Part shown: positions 16,175 to 23,564 of the stretch, piece after piece
Position numbering within the stretch: the first letter of the stretch is position 1
Layout: each line of letters opens with the position of its first letter
Source: a virus
Reading direction: 5' to 3' (one strand)
Length of the DNA stretch: 27,891 nt
IMG/VR virus record: IMGVR_UViG_3300028027_000186
Span: 1 to 27,891 of that record
Program-made: the position numbers and the translations under genes
Notes under the pieces: model-generated
Told to the model about the DNA's origin: nothing
Databases searched by the model: none
Seen by the model: the letters and a program-made list of their open reading frames with translations, nothing else

Positions 16175-17107
16175 CTAAGAGTAGAAAACAATTTCAGAAG
16201 ATACAAGGTAGGAAACACCCCATTTGAATCTACCTGCAATACGAACTGTAGAAACAGCTGCAACATTCCATTGAGGAACAACTGTAACAGTTTCGAAATC
16301 ATCCAACAAGTCAGTCAAAAGAATAAAGTTATCTTTTACACCTGCAACCATTGTGTTGTTTGACATTCCAGGAGCCCAAACGATTGGAATTCCGAGGAAG
16401 TTAGGTTCTTTAGCACCTACATAGTATGCTTCACTTGAAGCAGCTGCAATAGCTTGCTGATAAAGCTTGTAAATTTGAGTTGGAACATAAATAACCAAAT
16501 TAGGGTTATTCAAAATTGTTTGAGGAATTGCATCATATACTGAAGTAATCTCAGCAATTACATTTGAAAGTGTTACAGTAGTTCCTGTAGCAACAATAAC
16601 ATCACCATCAGCAGCAAGTTGAAGTTCCAAACCATCACAAATATTCAATGGATAAGTAGGAGCAGTTGCATCACCTTGCCATACAGCCAATTCCAAATCG
16701 TTCTGTACTTGTTTTTTCACTTGATTAAGCATGTAGCTTGTGAAAAGTTCAGGAGCAACTTCACCTGTGTTAGAACCAGGACGTAGGTATTCACCCAAAA
16801 AGTTAGCTTCGAATGTGGTTGTACAAAGTTCCATTTGGAATTCTTTATCACAAACTTCAAAAGATTTTTGAGAAAGAGTACCTTCGCCTGCAGGACTCCA
16901 AGAGCAACCTGCATCTTTAATAAGTTCACCTACATTATATTGAGGCAATTTGATTTTACTTTTTACTCCAGGGACTACACGGAATGTTTTGCTTGAAACA
17001 CCATCCAAAAGAGCTACGCTGAAAAAATCAACTGCATCTTTTCCTTCATAAACAGTGTTATCTGTAATAGCAAATTTGAATTTTTTTGACAAAATAGATT
17101 TACTCAT
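16175..17107 (-). CDS. Major capsid protein (HK97-like fold)
   Basis: 310 aa, directly downstream of the protease-scaffold gene, as expected for a capsid gene. Features typical of this group: an N-terminal arm without an obvious long delta domain; a region with Cys residues (GELIKDAGCSWSPAGEGTLS, residues 56-75); a spine-like helix (FTSYMLNQVKKQVQNDLELAVWQGD, 121-145); then P-domain and A-domain-like segments (NPNLVIYVPTQIYKLYQQAI; GIPIVWAPGM; GRFKWGVSYLVSSEIVFY at the end). It would form the icosahedral shell, matured by the upstream protease. An 87-nt gap with the dyad ATTGAT-TAT-ATCAAT (17150-17164) precedes it, so extra transcription starts are likely. Confidence 0.85.
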   Translation of the reverse strand: MSKSILSKKFKFAITDNTVYEGKDAVDFFSVALLDGVSSKTFRVVPGVKSKIKLPQYNVGELIKDAGCSWSPAGEGTLSQKSFEVCDKEFQMELCTTTFEANFLGEYLRPGSNTGEVAPELFTSYMLNQVKKQVQNDLELAVWQGDATAPTYPLNICDGLELQLAADGDVIVATGTTVTLSNVIAEITSVYDAIPQTILNNPNLVIYVPTQIYKLYQQAIAAASSEAYYVGAKEPNFLGIPIVWAPGMSNNTMVAGVKDNFILLTDLLDDFETVTVVPQWNVAAVSTVRIAGRFKWGVSYLVSSEIVFYS

Positions 17108-17194
17108 GATTTATTGTTTTTATTTTTTATTTTTAAGTTTTGAGTTTTAATTGATTATATCAATATATATAAAATTACATTTTTTGTTTCAGTG

Positions 17195-17659
17195 TTATTC
17201 TGTAATTAGTCTTCTAAGGTTAGAAACTCTAAATTTGATATCATTGAATTTTTCTTTATTCAATTCAATTTCAAGTTCACCTGAAGGTTTGTTGCCTTCT
17301 AACATTTCAATTCTTGATTGCATTTCAGCCATCATTGCACGGATTTCATCTAAAATTGGATTAATAATAGGCATGATTTCTTCTGCAGTAACTTGCATTT
17401 TAACTTCTTCTTTTTTGTCTTTAGATTGTTCAAGTTCTTCTACAACTACTTCTGCAGGTGTAATTTCAGAAATAAGCCCTTCAGCATCAATCATAAGCAT
17501 AGTACCATCTTCAAGGATAACTTCTCCTTCAGACATTTGCTCCATAGTGCCATCTTCAAGTATCACAAATACAGGAGAACCTACCATGATTTCACCTTCA
17601 ATAGAAATTTTTACTCCATCGTTAGTCAAATATTCAGAAAATTTAATTCTTTTTTTCAT
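17195..17659 (-). CDS. Nested in-frame scaffold protein (internal start)
   Basis: 154 aa, identical to residues 405-558 of the protease gene. The ATG at 17659 is preceded by GATAAAATAAAATTAAACAAA. This is an A-rich leader almost identical to those of genuine starts in this genome, for example AAATATAAACAA before the tail-tube ATG. The codons just before it encode a low-complexity linker (NQQDKIKLNK), consistent with sequence constrained for initiation. The product has a beta-rich acidic first half (EDGTM occurs twice) and a C-terminal coiled coil, fitting an assembly scaffold. Lambda C/Nu3 is the known precedent for such nesting. Internal initiation is inferred. Confidence 0.5.
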   Translation of the reverse strand: MKKRIKFSEYLTNDGVKISIEGEIMVGSPVFVILEDGTMEQMSEGEVILEDGTMLMIDAEGLISEITPAEVVVEELEQSKDKKEEVKMQVTAEEIMPIINPILDEIRAMMAEMQSRIEMLEGNKPSGELEIELNKEKFNDIKFRVSNLRRLITE

Positions 17660-18871
17660 TTTGTTTAATTTTATTTTATCTTGTTGGTTTAATTGTTCAT
17701 TTTCTATTTGTTGTATTTTGTTTATTGCCCAATTTATTCCTTCATCTCCTCCCCAACTGTCCCACATTAATTTTCCACATCCTTCACCATAAGGAGTATC
17801 TTTATTTTGCTCATGACGTATAAATGCAGCCATTCTTTTGATAGTTTCAACAGAAATAGGTTCTTTATTAGCTAATTGATTTGCTCTTATTTTGCCAACA
17901 GGTGTTCCACAAGAACCCCATCCATTTTCTTCAGCATAATTTAATGCTCTTTGGGCATTCTCAGTTGCAGCTTCAGGATAATCAGTATATGATTCAAATT
18001 CTTCTTCAGAAATTATATTAATATAAAATTTATATCCAATATTTCCTAATTCATCAATAACATCTTGATTATCATCATAATGTTTTGATATATTTAATTC
18101 TTTTATCTTTTCAATTTTAGCATTATTAGAACCTTCAGCAAAAATATTTGAATGAGGAACTTTAAATTCATCTGTAATTTCAAATATATTTTCTTTTGTA
18201 TGTCTTGCAGATATAATATAAACTTCAGAACCTTTATTTATTTCTTCCTGTAACATATCTCTACCTTCTTTAGTTGTTAATACTCCATCAACATCAAAAG
18301 AAATTCGATTAAGTTCAAAATTTTTCTTTAGAAGTTCAGACATTTTCAATCCTAACAATCCTTCAATACTGAAACCATATCTACCTTCTTTCTTAATTTC
18401 TTTTTCCCAAAAATCTTTATCAGTGATTTTAACTTCAGCAAAAAATGTTCCTACAGGAAGATTATCAAATCCATACATTTTAGATTTATCATATTCTTCT
18501 GATTCAATTATCCAACTACCTAACATAAATGCAGGAGCTATTTTTTCAGTATGCTCAATATTGAACATATCTTTCTTAGGATTTTGATTGAAACGTTCAA
18601 CCATTTTCTTAATGGTTTCTTTGGAGAATGTTACATAATATTCTCCAATTTCTTCATCATATCTATAAATTTTCAAATCAGGAATTAAGACAGCACCTGC
18701 AACAATCATTTGTTCTTCAGAAAGTTTGAATTGCAAAATTGGTTTATTATCTGCTAAAGTTACACCTTTAACAAGTATTGCAGGATTTGATACAAAAGAA
18801 ATCAAATCAATTCCTGCTTCATCATAATCATCAATACTAATTTGATATATTGGTAATTGTCTTTCTGTCAT
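17195..18871 (-). CDS. XkdF-type prohead protease fused to HAD-like, conserved and scaffold domains
   Basis: 558 aa in four parts. (1) Residues 10-180: XkdF-like protease with NIEHT (H107) and GRYGFSIEG (S168) as the likely catalytic His and Ser. (2) Residues 186-285: HAD phosphatase-like insert with motif I DVDGVL (D193, D195), motif II IISAR (S221), a Lys-rich helix (251-259) and motif IV HYDDN (D266/D267), all key residues present. (3) Residues 298-390: YPEAATENAQRAL ... RANQLANKEPIS ... LMWDSWGGDEG, a domain often seen in phage head-morphogenesis proteins, activity unknown. (4) Residues 405-558: acidic helical scaffold-like region (AEEIMPIINPILDEIRAMM, coiled coil). It lies 60 nt after the chaperone-like gene and 87 nt before the capsid gene. 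It would cleave the scaffold and capsid arm during prohead maturation. A separate scaffold may be translated from M405. Confidence 0.8.
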   Translation of the reverse strand: MTERQLPIYQISIDDYDEAGIDLISFVSNPAILVKGVTLADNKPILQFKLSEEQMIVAGAVLIPDLKIYRYDEEIGEYYVTFSKETIKKMVERFNQNPKKDMFNIEHTEKIAPAFMLGSWIIESEEYDKSKMYGFDNLPVGTFFAEVKITDKDFWEKEIKKEGRYGFSIEGLLGLKMSELLKKNFELNRISFDVDGVLTTKEGRDMLQEEINKGSEVYIISARHTKENIFEITDEFKVPHSNIFAEGSNNAKIEKIKELNISKHYDDNQDVIDELGNIGYKFYINIISEEEFESYTDYPEAATENAQRALNYAEENGWGSCGTPVGKIRANQLANKEPISVETIKRMAAFIRHEQNKDTPYGEGCGKLMWDSWGGDEGINWAINKIQQIENEQLNQQDKIKLNKMKKRIKFSEYLTNDGVKISIEGEIMVGSPVFVILEDGTMEQMSEGEVILEDGTMLMIDAEGLISEITPAEVVVEELEQSKDKKEEVKMQVTAEEIMPIINPILDEIRAMMAEMQSRIEMLEGNKPSGELEIELNKEKFNDIKFRVSNLRRLITE

Positions 18872-18912
18872 AAGAATATATATTTTTTATAATTTTTTGT
18901 TTTTACCTTGTA

Positions 18913-18928
18913 CTTACTGCGTAAGCAG
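18913..18928 (-). other. Post-stop hairpin element, copy 2 (CTGCTTACGCAGTAAG)
   Basis: On the minus strand it lies 2 nt after the TAA at 18933-18931. It matches copy 1 at 14 of 16 positions, and the two differences restore pairing in the CTYAC/GTRAG stem. No T-run follows. Confidence 0.6.
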
Positions 18929-18930
18929 AA

Positions 18931-19212
18931 TTATTCAATTTTCAACTCTTTTTTCATGCTAAGAAAATTAAGTACTTGTATATAATTCAATTCTAAAACT
19001 TTATCGTAGTCGCAAATACGTCCTTCAGCAAGTTTGAATAATAAGAGTTCCCAATTCCATTTTCTAATTGAGCGTTCTCGTGCCATTGCATCAGCTTCTT
19101 CCTTGCTTCTGAATTTTTTATTCTCAATATCAAGTTCTTCATCATCATCTCCTGCGTCATCTCCGTTGAACAAGATGTTGTATTGTTGCATAACTCGGTT
19201 ACGATGTGATAA
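18931..19212 (-). CDS. -1 frameshift extension of the chaperone-like gene
   Basis: After TTT TTT (residues 175-176 of the upstream ORF) a -1 slip reads TTA TCA CAT CGT and continues 93 codons to a TAA at 18931. The total product would be 269 aa. The extension reads an acidic linker (FNGDDAGDDDEELDIEN), then RSKEEADAMARERS and KWNWELLLFKLAEGRICDYD, a helical domain like those encoded downstream of tail chaperones. It could also start alone at the ATG at 19191 (86 aa), but no good A-rich leader precedes that ATG, and the -1 frame stays open back through the T-run, which favours a fusion. Confidence 0.55.
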   Translation of the reverse strand, partial: LSHRNRVMQQYNILFNGDDAGDDDEELDIENKKFRSKEEADAMARERSIRKWNWELLLFKLAEGRICDYDKVLELNYIQVLNFLSMKKELKIE

Positions 19213-19739
19213 AAAAAAACCACCGTTCCATACATATCAGCAATTTTCATATTATATTTAAAGAATTTTGCTTGATTTTCCAATTTTACATTATTATAAC
19301 TATCAATTTCATAATCGAAATTTTCATCCCCTTCAGAAATTAGCTTTCTATAGAAAATTGCAGCAATATAATGAAGATTTTGAATTACATCTCCATTGGT
19401 AACATAATGTTCAATATCAATCCATTCACCCAAAGTTAATTTATGTAAATCCTTTTGAAACCCATATTTTTTTCCTTGGATTTCAATTATATTTTTGAAT
19501 ATAGCATTAGGTTCATCTTCTAAAAAAATCATGTTAGTTTTGATTTCATCAATAACTTCATAATTCAATTTAAATAAGATTTCTTCATCTGTATCAGTTA
19601 ATATTGAAAGCATTTGAATCAATCTTGTCAAAGGACGTTTTTCTTCAGAATTTTTAGTATATTCAATATATTCTTGGAATTGTGCTATTGTAATCTCTTC
19701 CCAAGAGGTTGGAACTATTATTTTCATCTCTTCTGTCAT
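18993..19739 (-). CDS. Tail-assembly-chaperone-like protein, zero-frame product
   Basis: 248 aa. The N-terminal domain (MKIIVPTSWEEITIAQFQEY, residues 5-24, then RLIQMLSILTDTDEEI and a helical region to about 176) resembles a chaperone-like family in Bacteroidota siphophages. At residues 174-177 the codons GTT TTT TTT TAT form a run of nine T (19219-19211), including the canonical heptamer T TTT TTT. The zero frame continues 72 codons to 18993 with unusual sequence (EMTQEMMMKN). The -1 frame is open from the run onward and encodes a convincing C-terminal domain. Two products, as in lambda G and GT, are likely. The gene lies next to the protease rather than the tape measure, so the name stays tentative. 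Confidence 0.6.
   Translation of the reverse strand: MTEEMKIIVPTSWEEITIAQFQEYIEYTKNSEEKRPLTRLIQMLSILTDTDEEILFKLNYEVIDEIKTNMIFLEDEPNAIFKNIIEIQGKKYGFQKDLHKLTLGEWIDIEHYVTNGDVIQNLHYIAAIFYRKLISEGDENFDYEIDSYNNVKLENQAKFFKYNMKIADMYGTVVFFYHIVTELCNNTTSCSTEMTQEMMMKNLILRIKNSEARKKLMQWHENAQLENGIGNSYYSNLLKDVFATTIKF
19211..19220 (-). promoter_or_regulatory. Candidate -1 slippery site (G then T9)
   Basis: Zero-frame reading is GTT TTT TTT TAT. The heptamer T TTT TTT fits X XXY YYZ, and a one-base backward slip keeps every codon-anticodon pair. An extra or missing T in the assembly would give the same picture, so this needs read-level support. Confidence 0.55.
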
Positions 19740-19831
19740 ATAATTTATTTAAAATAAATATAAAAAAATATAGATGTTTTCTTTCAAAACACTTTAAAAT
19801 ATTTTTATCTATAAGAAAATTAAATGAGAAT

Positions 19832-20197
19832 ATGATAAATATTCAAAAAAATACTTCGAATACAGTAATTCTTACTTTAACTGAGAAAAGTTCTCTGTTG
19901 AACCCTTTTTATCTCTTTAGAATGAGATATTGTTCTGAATTAGATAATGAAAAATATTTCACTGCATCTGATTTGAGTTCTTATAAATCAAGATATAATC
20001 AATTTTCAATTATTGAGAATCAATTTGAAGATTTAACAGGTGGAACTGTGGCTCTAAAATCGGGCATGTGGGACTACTTTATATATGAACAGGTTAATCC
20101 TTTAAATTTAGATTTAAGTGGCACTACAGGACTTGTAGAGCTTGGTAAAGTGATTGTAGAAGGTGAAGATTTCTCAATTCCATTAGTATACAGATAA
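19832..20197 (+). CDS. Small virion-type protein upstream of the fibres
   Basis: 121 aa from the ATG at 19832, which gives MINIQKNTSNTVILTLTEKS. The longer in-frame reading from 19709 would run through the divergent intergenic region and is unlikely. The pattern is strands, TLTEKSSLLNPFYLFRMRY, then LTGGTVALKSGMWDYFIYEQ and a final strand pair VELGKVIVEGED. This two-part beta layout is common in small proteins located beside fibres or portals of Bacteroidota phages, where it is usually annotated hypothetical. It is the first gene of the plus-strand block and lies 16 nt before a fibre gene. Likely a minor virion part, with no experimental anchor. Confidence 0.7.
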   Translation: MINIQKNTSNTVILTLTEKSSLLNPFYLFRMRYCSELDNEKYFTASDLSSYKSRYNQFSIIENQFEDLTGGTVALKSGMWDYFIYEQVNPLNLDLSGTTGLVELGKVIVEGEDFSIPLVYR

Positions 20198-20213
20198 AAT
20201 TAAAAAATAAACA

Positions 20214-20951
20214 ATGCCAATACCTTATAACCCAACTGATAGCCGTTTTTTAGCTGTTGCACAAGCAAGAACAAATAATGGACAAAAAGATGTTCGAATT
20301 ATTTTAGACATTATTACAAATGAATTTTATTCATTGGATGATGATGGAAATTTTAATCCTATTGCAGGTGGTGGTGGTTCACAAACACTTGAACAAGTGT
20401 TATTTCAAGGTAATACAACAGGTAATTATGTTATATATTCGCCTGATGGATTAAGTACTCTTTCAATAATAGATGGAAATAATGAAATGTTAGTTAATCT
20501 TCCATTTTCATTGAAAAAATCTCAATTATTTCAAGGAGGTGATTATACTCAAATAATTACAAGTGATGCTGCTACTGTAGAACAAAGCAATTTTTCTGTA
20601 GCTATAGATAATGCAAATATATTAACATCATTTCCTAATGGAACAGGTACATCCTTAGTTCAAACAAATCAAAGTTATTCTAAAATACAATGTGCTGATA
20701 AAATTACAAGTATTACTACAAGAGTAGAATGTAATCATACAGAGGCTTTTATTTCTCATCTTGATGGCACTATACCTATAGAAAAAAGATTTACAGTTGA
20801 TTTTGATGGATATAAACTTCAAGGATTACCTAAATATGCTGATGATGCAGATGCAGGTTCAGCAGGATTTTCAACAGGAAGATTATACCAAACTAATGGT
20901 TTAGGTGCTGCTCCTTTGAATGTTGCAGGTATCGTAATGATTAAACAATAA
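20214..20951 (+). CDS. Fibre protein, shared N-module and LPxYADD-type C-terminus
   Basis: 245 aa. Residues 1-50 (PYNPTDSRFLAVAQART, RIILDIITNEFYSLDDDGNF) are nearly identical to the next gene and related to the fibre at 3260. After a Gly-rich hinge (GGGGS) comes a beta-rich region. The C-terminus YKLQGLPKYADDADAGSAGF ... GRLYQTNG ... IVMIKQ matches a widespread phage-fibre ending (LPTYADNAAA ... GxLY). I infer an N-terminal attachment to the virion and a C-terminal receptor or trimerisation domain. The leader AAATTAAAAAATAAACA is A-rich. Confidence 0.75.
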   Translation: MPIPYNPTDSRFLAVAQARTNNGQKDVRIILDIITNEFYSLDDDGNFNPIAGGGGSQTLEQVLFQGNTTGNYVIYSPDGLSTLSIIDGNNEMLVNLPFSLKKSQLFQGGDYTQIITSDAATVEQSNFSVAIDNANILTSFPNGTGTSLVQTNQSYSKIQCADKITSITTRVECNHTEAFISHLDGTIPIEKRFTVDFDGYKLQGLPKYADDADAGSAGFSTGRLYQTNGLGAAPLNVAGIVMIKQ

Positions 20952-20971
20952 AAATAAAACAATAAATAACA

Positions 20972-21841
20972 ATGCCAATATCTTATAACCCAACAGATAG
21001 CCGTTTCTTAACTGTCGCACAATCAAGGACTAATAACGGACAAAAAGATATTAGAATCATTTTGGATATTATCACAAATGATTTCTATTCATTAGATGAC
21101 GATGGAAATTTCAATATTATTGGAGGTGGCGGAGGAAGCCAAGGTTTAGATAGTGTATTAACTATTGATAACAGAAGCGGTTTAAACGATATTGTATTTG
21201 AGAATTTATATGGATTATTTTTTAGTAATGGTTCATTATTTAAAGAAGGAACAACTAATGCAGGACTTGGTGGTGTGAATGGTGTTGCTCAAATTTGTTC
21301 GGTTGGGTATGAACTTAAATGGGAAGCAGGCAGGTTGTACGTTATGCAGCAAGGGGGAACTCAAATCCGCCAAAGTTTGTATAATTTTAATATCACCCCC
21401 ACTGTTACTGATGATGATACAAAAGGATATGTTGTTGGTAGTATTTGGACATTAGATAATGGCAATTATTATACTTGTACTGATGCGACAACAGGAGCAG
21501 CTGTTTGGACACAAGTTACAACTCAACTTGATTATACTGAATATGTAGCTTTTATAACTCAAACAGCAAATACAGCTCCAACTGCAGTAGTAGTTAAAAA
21601 TGATACAGGATATACTTTTACTTTTGCTTATTCAAGTCAAGGTATTTATCAAATTAATGCAACAGGGGCTTTCGCAGATAAAAATAAAGTTGTACCTTCT
21701 TTTAATCAACAAGTTAATCAAGGATTTACATCAATCATATGGAATAATACTAATAGACTTGATGTTGGAACAACAGATACATCAGCAGTATTACAAAATG
21801 ATTATTTTACAGGTAATTTAACTATTAAAATTTATAATTAA
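20972..21841 (+). CDS. Fibre protein, second paralogue with a different tip
   Basis: 289 aa. The N-terminal 50 residues differ from the preceding fibre at only a few positions (SYNPTDSRFLTVAQSRT, RIILDIITNDFYSLDDDGNF), while the DNA shows many synonymous differences, so the duplication is old. After GGGGGS the rest is unrelated: a strand-rich region, then PTVTDDDTKGYVVGSIWTLD ... YYTCTDATTGAAVW, a motif common before the knob of phage fibres, and a beta-sandwich (TGYTFTFAYSSQGIYQINA ... NDYFTGNLTIKIYN) to the end. It is separated from the portal gene by 12 nt and probably co-expressed with it. Confidence 0.75.
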   Translation: MPISYNPTDSRFLTVAQSRTNNGQKDIRIILDIITNDFYSLDDDGNFNIIGGGGGSQGLDSVLTIDNRSGLNDIVFENLYGLFFSNGSLFKEGTTNAGLGGVNGVAQICSVGYELKWEAGRLYVMQQGGTQIRQSLYNFNITPTVTDDDTKGYVVGSIWTLDNGNYYTCTDATTGAAVWTQVTTQLDYTEYVAFITQTANTAPTAVVVKNDTGYTFTFAYSSQGIYQINATGAFADKNKVVPSFNQQVNQGFTSIIWNNTNRLDVGTTDTSAVLQNDYFTGNLTIKIYN

Positions 21842-21853
21842 AAAATAAAATAT

Positions 21854-23029
21854 ATGGCTTGGTATAACTTTTCTAAAGCTAAAAAAGAAATTATGGTTCT
21901 TCCTATTGAAAGGGAAACTGTAAAAGAAAAATTTGAAAAATTCTATGGATTAGATAGAGTTTCTTCTGAAAACTTGAATCAACCTTTGATTACAGAACGA
22001 TTCTCAGGAGAATATATTTTCTTTGGAAATGATAATCTTTATCCAAATTTACTTAATAATCTTTTTTATGCATCACCTTTTCATGCATCAATAATTAATT
22101 TCAAAAATCAACATATTGTTGGAAATGGTTACGATGTAATTACAAATACCACTCAACAAAGAGAATTGGTTGCTATTGAACAAATGAAATGGATGTTTAA
22201 TGAATTATTTATTCTTCAGATGGGTATGGATTTTAATATCCACAACAGACTCACTTGGAAAATCTATTGGAATGAGGCTCACGATAAAATTATCAATATT
22301 GAAAGAATTGAACCTGCTAAAGTTCGTGCAACGAAGAAGGTTGATGGAAAGATAAAAGAATATGTGGTTGCAACAGATTGGAGTCTTCGTGTTAGTGGAA
22401 TTAATGATAAAGAATACATTCCTTCCTTTGATACATTTAATAAGAAGGAAAGGATTCAATTGTGGGTATGGCAGGGTTACTCCCCAGGACTTGACTACTA
22501 TTGTCAGCCTGCATATGCTTCTGCAGTCAATTGGCTTTATCTTGATGGACAAATTTCTTATTTTCATAAATCAAATATTGAAAACAGTATTAATCCTTCA
22601 GTGGTAATGAAATTCTATGAGAAGCCTGCAAATGTTCAAGAGCAACAAGAATTTGTTCATAATTTAAGACGTTCATTCACTTCAGCAAGAAATGCAGGTA
22701 AAGTTTTGACATTCTTTTCTAATTCAAAAGAAGATGCTCCTGATATTCAAGTTTTGGAAGCAAATAAACTTGATGAAGCATTTATGACTACTCAAGAAAG
22801 CATTGTAAAGAATATTGCTTATGCTCATACTGTTAATCCTATTATACTTGGTGTGGCACAATCAGGTTCACTTGGAGCAGGTACTGAATATGAAGCTGCT
22901 TATACAATCTTTAAGAATACTTATGCAGAACCTACTCAAGAAACTTTAAATAAAATTCTAACGAGCTTCTTCAAAATAAATAATTTGAATGCTACAGTTA
23001 AATTGAAAGAAGTTAATGTAACAATGTGA
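21854..23029 (+). CDS. Portal protein
   Basis: 391 aa, short for a portal but within range. It has the usual opening ending in FFGNDNLYPNLLNNLFYASP (56-75), then AIEQMKWMFNEL (117-128), a WKIYWNEAHDKIINIERIEP segment, the central helical stem (LYLDGQISYFHKSNIENSIN, then EQQEFVHNLRRSFTSARNAG) and the C-terminal NPIILGVAQSGSLGAGTEYE that typifies portals of HK97-related phages of Bacteroidota. It forms the dodecameric ring for DNA entry and head-tail joining. Unusually, it lies directly after fibre genes and 16 kb from the terminase. Confidence 0.85.
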   Translation: MAWYNFSKAKKEIMVLPIERETVKEKFEKFYGLDRVSSENLNQPLITERFSGEYIFFGNDNLYPNLLNNLFYASPFHASIINFKNQHIVGNGYDVITNTTQQRELVAIEQMKWMFNELFILQMGMDFNIHNRLTWKIYWNEAHDKIINIERIEPAKVRATKKVDGKIKEYVVATDWSLRVSGINDKEYIPSFDTFNKKERIQLWVWQGYSPGLDYYCQPAYASAVNWLYLDGQISYFHKSNIENSINPSVVMKFYEKPANVQEQQEFVHNLRRSFTSARNAGKVLTFFSNSKEDAPDIQVLEANKLDEAFMTTQESIVKNIAYAHTVNPIILGVAQSGSLGAGTEYEAAYTIFKNTYAEPTQETLNKILTSFFKINNLNATVKLKEVNVTM

Positions 23030-23035
23030 AATACG

Positions 23036-23061
23036 AAAGCCCTCATCAGAGGGCTTTTTTT
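23036..23061 (+). terminator. Terminator after the portal
   Basis: AGCCCTC-ATCA-GAGGGCT hairpin (23038-23055) followed by T7. The AGCCCTC stem is shared with the bidirectional terminator at 15512. Confidence 0.9.
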
Positions 23062-23065
23062 ATGC

Positions 23066-23108
23066 TAAAAAAATTGCGAAAAATACCAAAAAGTGGTACT
23101 ATTCGCAA
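23066..23108 (-). terminator. Minus-strand terminator with a long interrupted stem
   Basis: Read on the minus strand: TTGCGAA, 3 nt, TACCA, 5-nt loop, TGGTA, 3 nt, TTCGCAA, then T8. It is a 12-bp interrupted hairpin ending the connector-holin-HEXXH unit, placed tail to tail with the portal terminator. Confidence 0.8.
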
Positions 23109-23144
23109 AAATTTTCTATTAATTACCTTTTTTTGGAAAATATT

Positions 23145-23564
23145 TTACATATAATGAGTTGAAGATTGTTCAAAAATGCCTACTACTCCATTATCAATTA
23201 CCCAATTCATTTCTTTTTCAATCCAACTTACAACTGTTTCTTCATTTGAATCTGTAATTTGTTTAGCTAACAATTTTGCAATATGAAGATATTCATGCAA
23301 CATGCCTGTAACATCTTTATATGTTCCGTTTAAACGCATTTTATTAAGGAATAGATATGGTTTATAGGTAAGAGTTAAATTGTTGTCTAAGGGGTGATAA
23401 TTTGCCATTCCATAGATATATGCAGAACCATCACTATCAGGATATAATTCACAAACTTCTCTTGTCAATCCATGAAGTTCATCTACACGGAAATAATTGA
23501 ATAAATCAATGCTTTTATCACCAATTAAGAGTTGGTAACTTCCTCTATCGTATTTCTGTATCAT
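23145..23564 (-). CDS. HEXXH-containing protein in the lysis unit
   Basis: 139 aa, no signal peptide or membrane segment. It holds MLHEYLHIAKLLAKQ with a perfect HEXXH (residues 90-94). E108 or E109 (NEETVVSW), 14-15 residues on, could be the third zinc ligand, as in gluzincin-type peptidases. The N-terminal part (YDRGSYQLLIGDKSIDLFNY) is beta-rich. The gene overlaps the end of the holin gene by 20 nt and is last in the unit. No lysozyme- or amidase-like endolysin was found elsewhere in the window, so a peptidoglycan-directed or other lysis-time peptidase is possible. Activity and substrate are inference, and non-catalytic relatives with HEXXH-like sequences exist. Confidence 0.55.
   Translation of the reverse strand: MIQKYDRGSYQLLIGDKSIDLFNYFRVDELHGLTREVCELYPDSDGSAYIYGMANYHPLDNNLTLTYKPYLFLNKMRLNGTYKDVTGMLHEYLHIAKLLAKQITDSNEETVVSWIEKEMNWVIDNGVVGIFEQSSTHYM

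Noticed and set aside
17151-17792. A 213-codon plus-strand open frame opposite the protease gene
   Set aside because: Ser/Ile-rich sequence that is the antisense of a clearly conserved multi-domain protein, with no leader or neighbours on that strand.
19709-19831. Upstream start for the gene at 19832
   Set aside because: It would cross the whole divergent intergenic region and overlap the start of the minus-strand chaperone gene. MINIQKNTSN at 19832 is a typical N-terminus.
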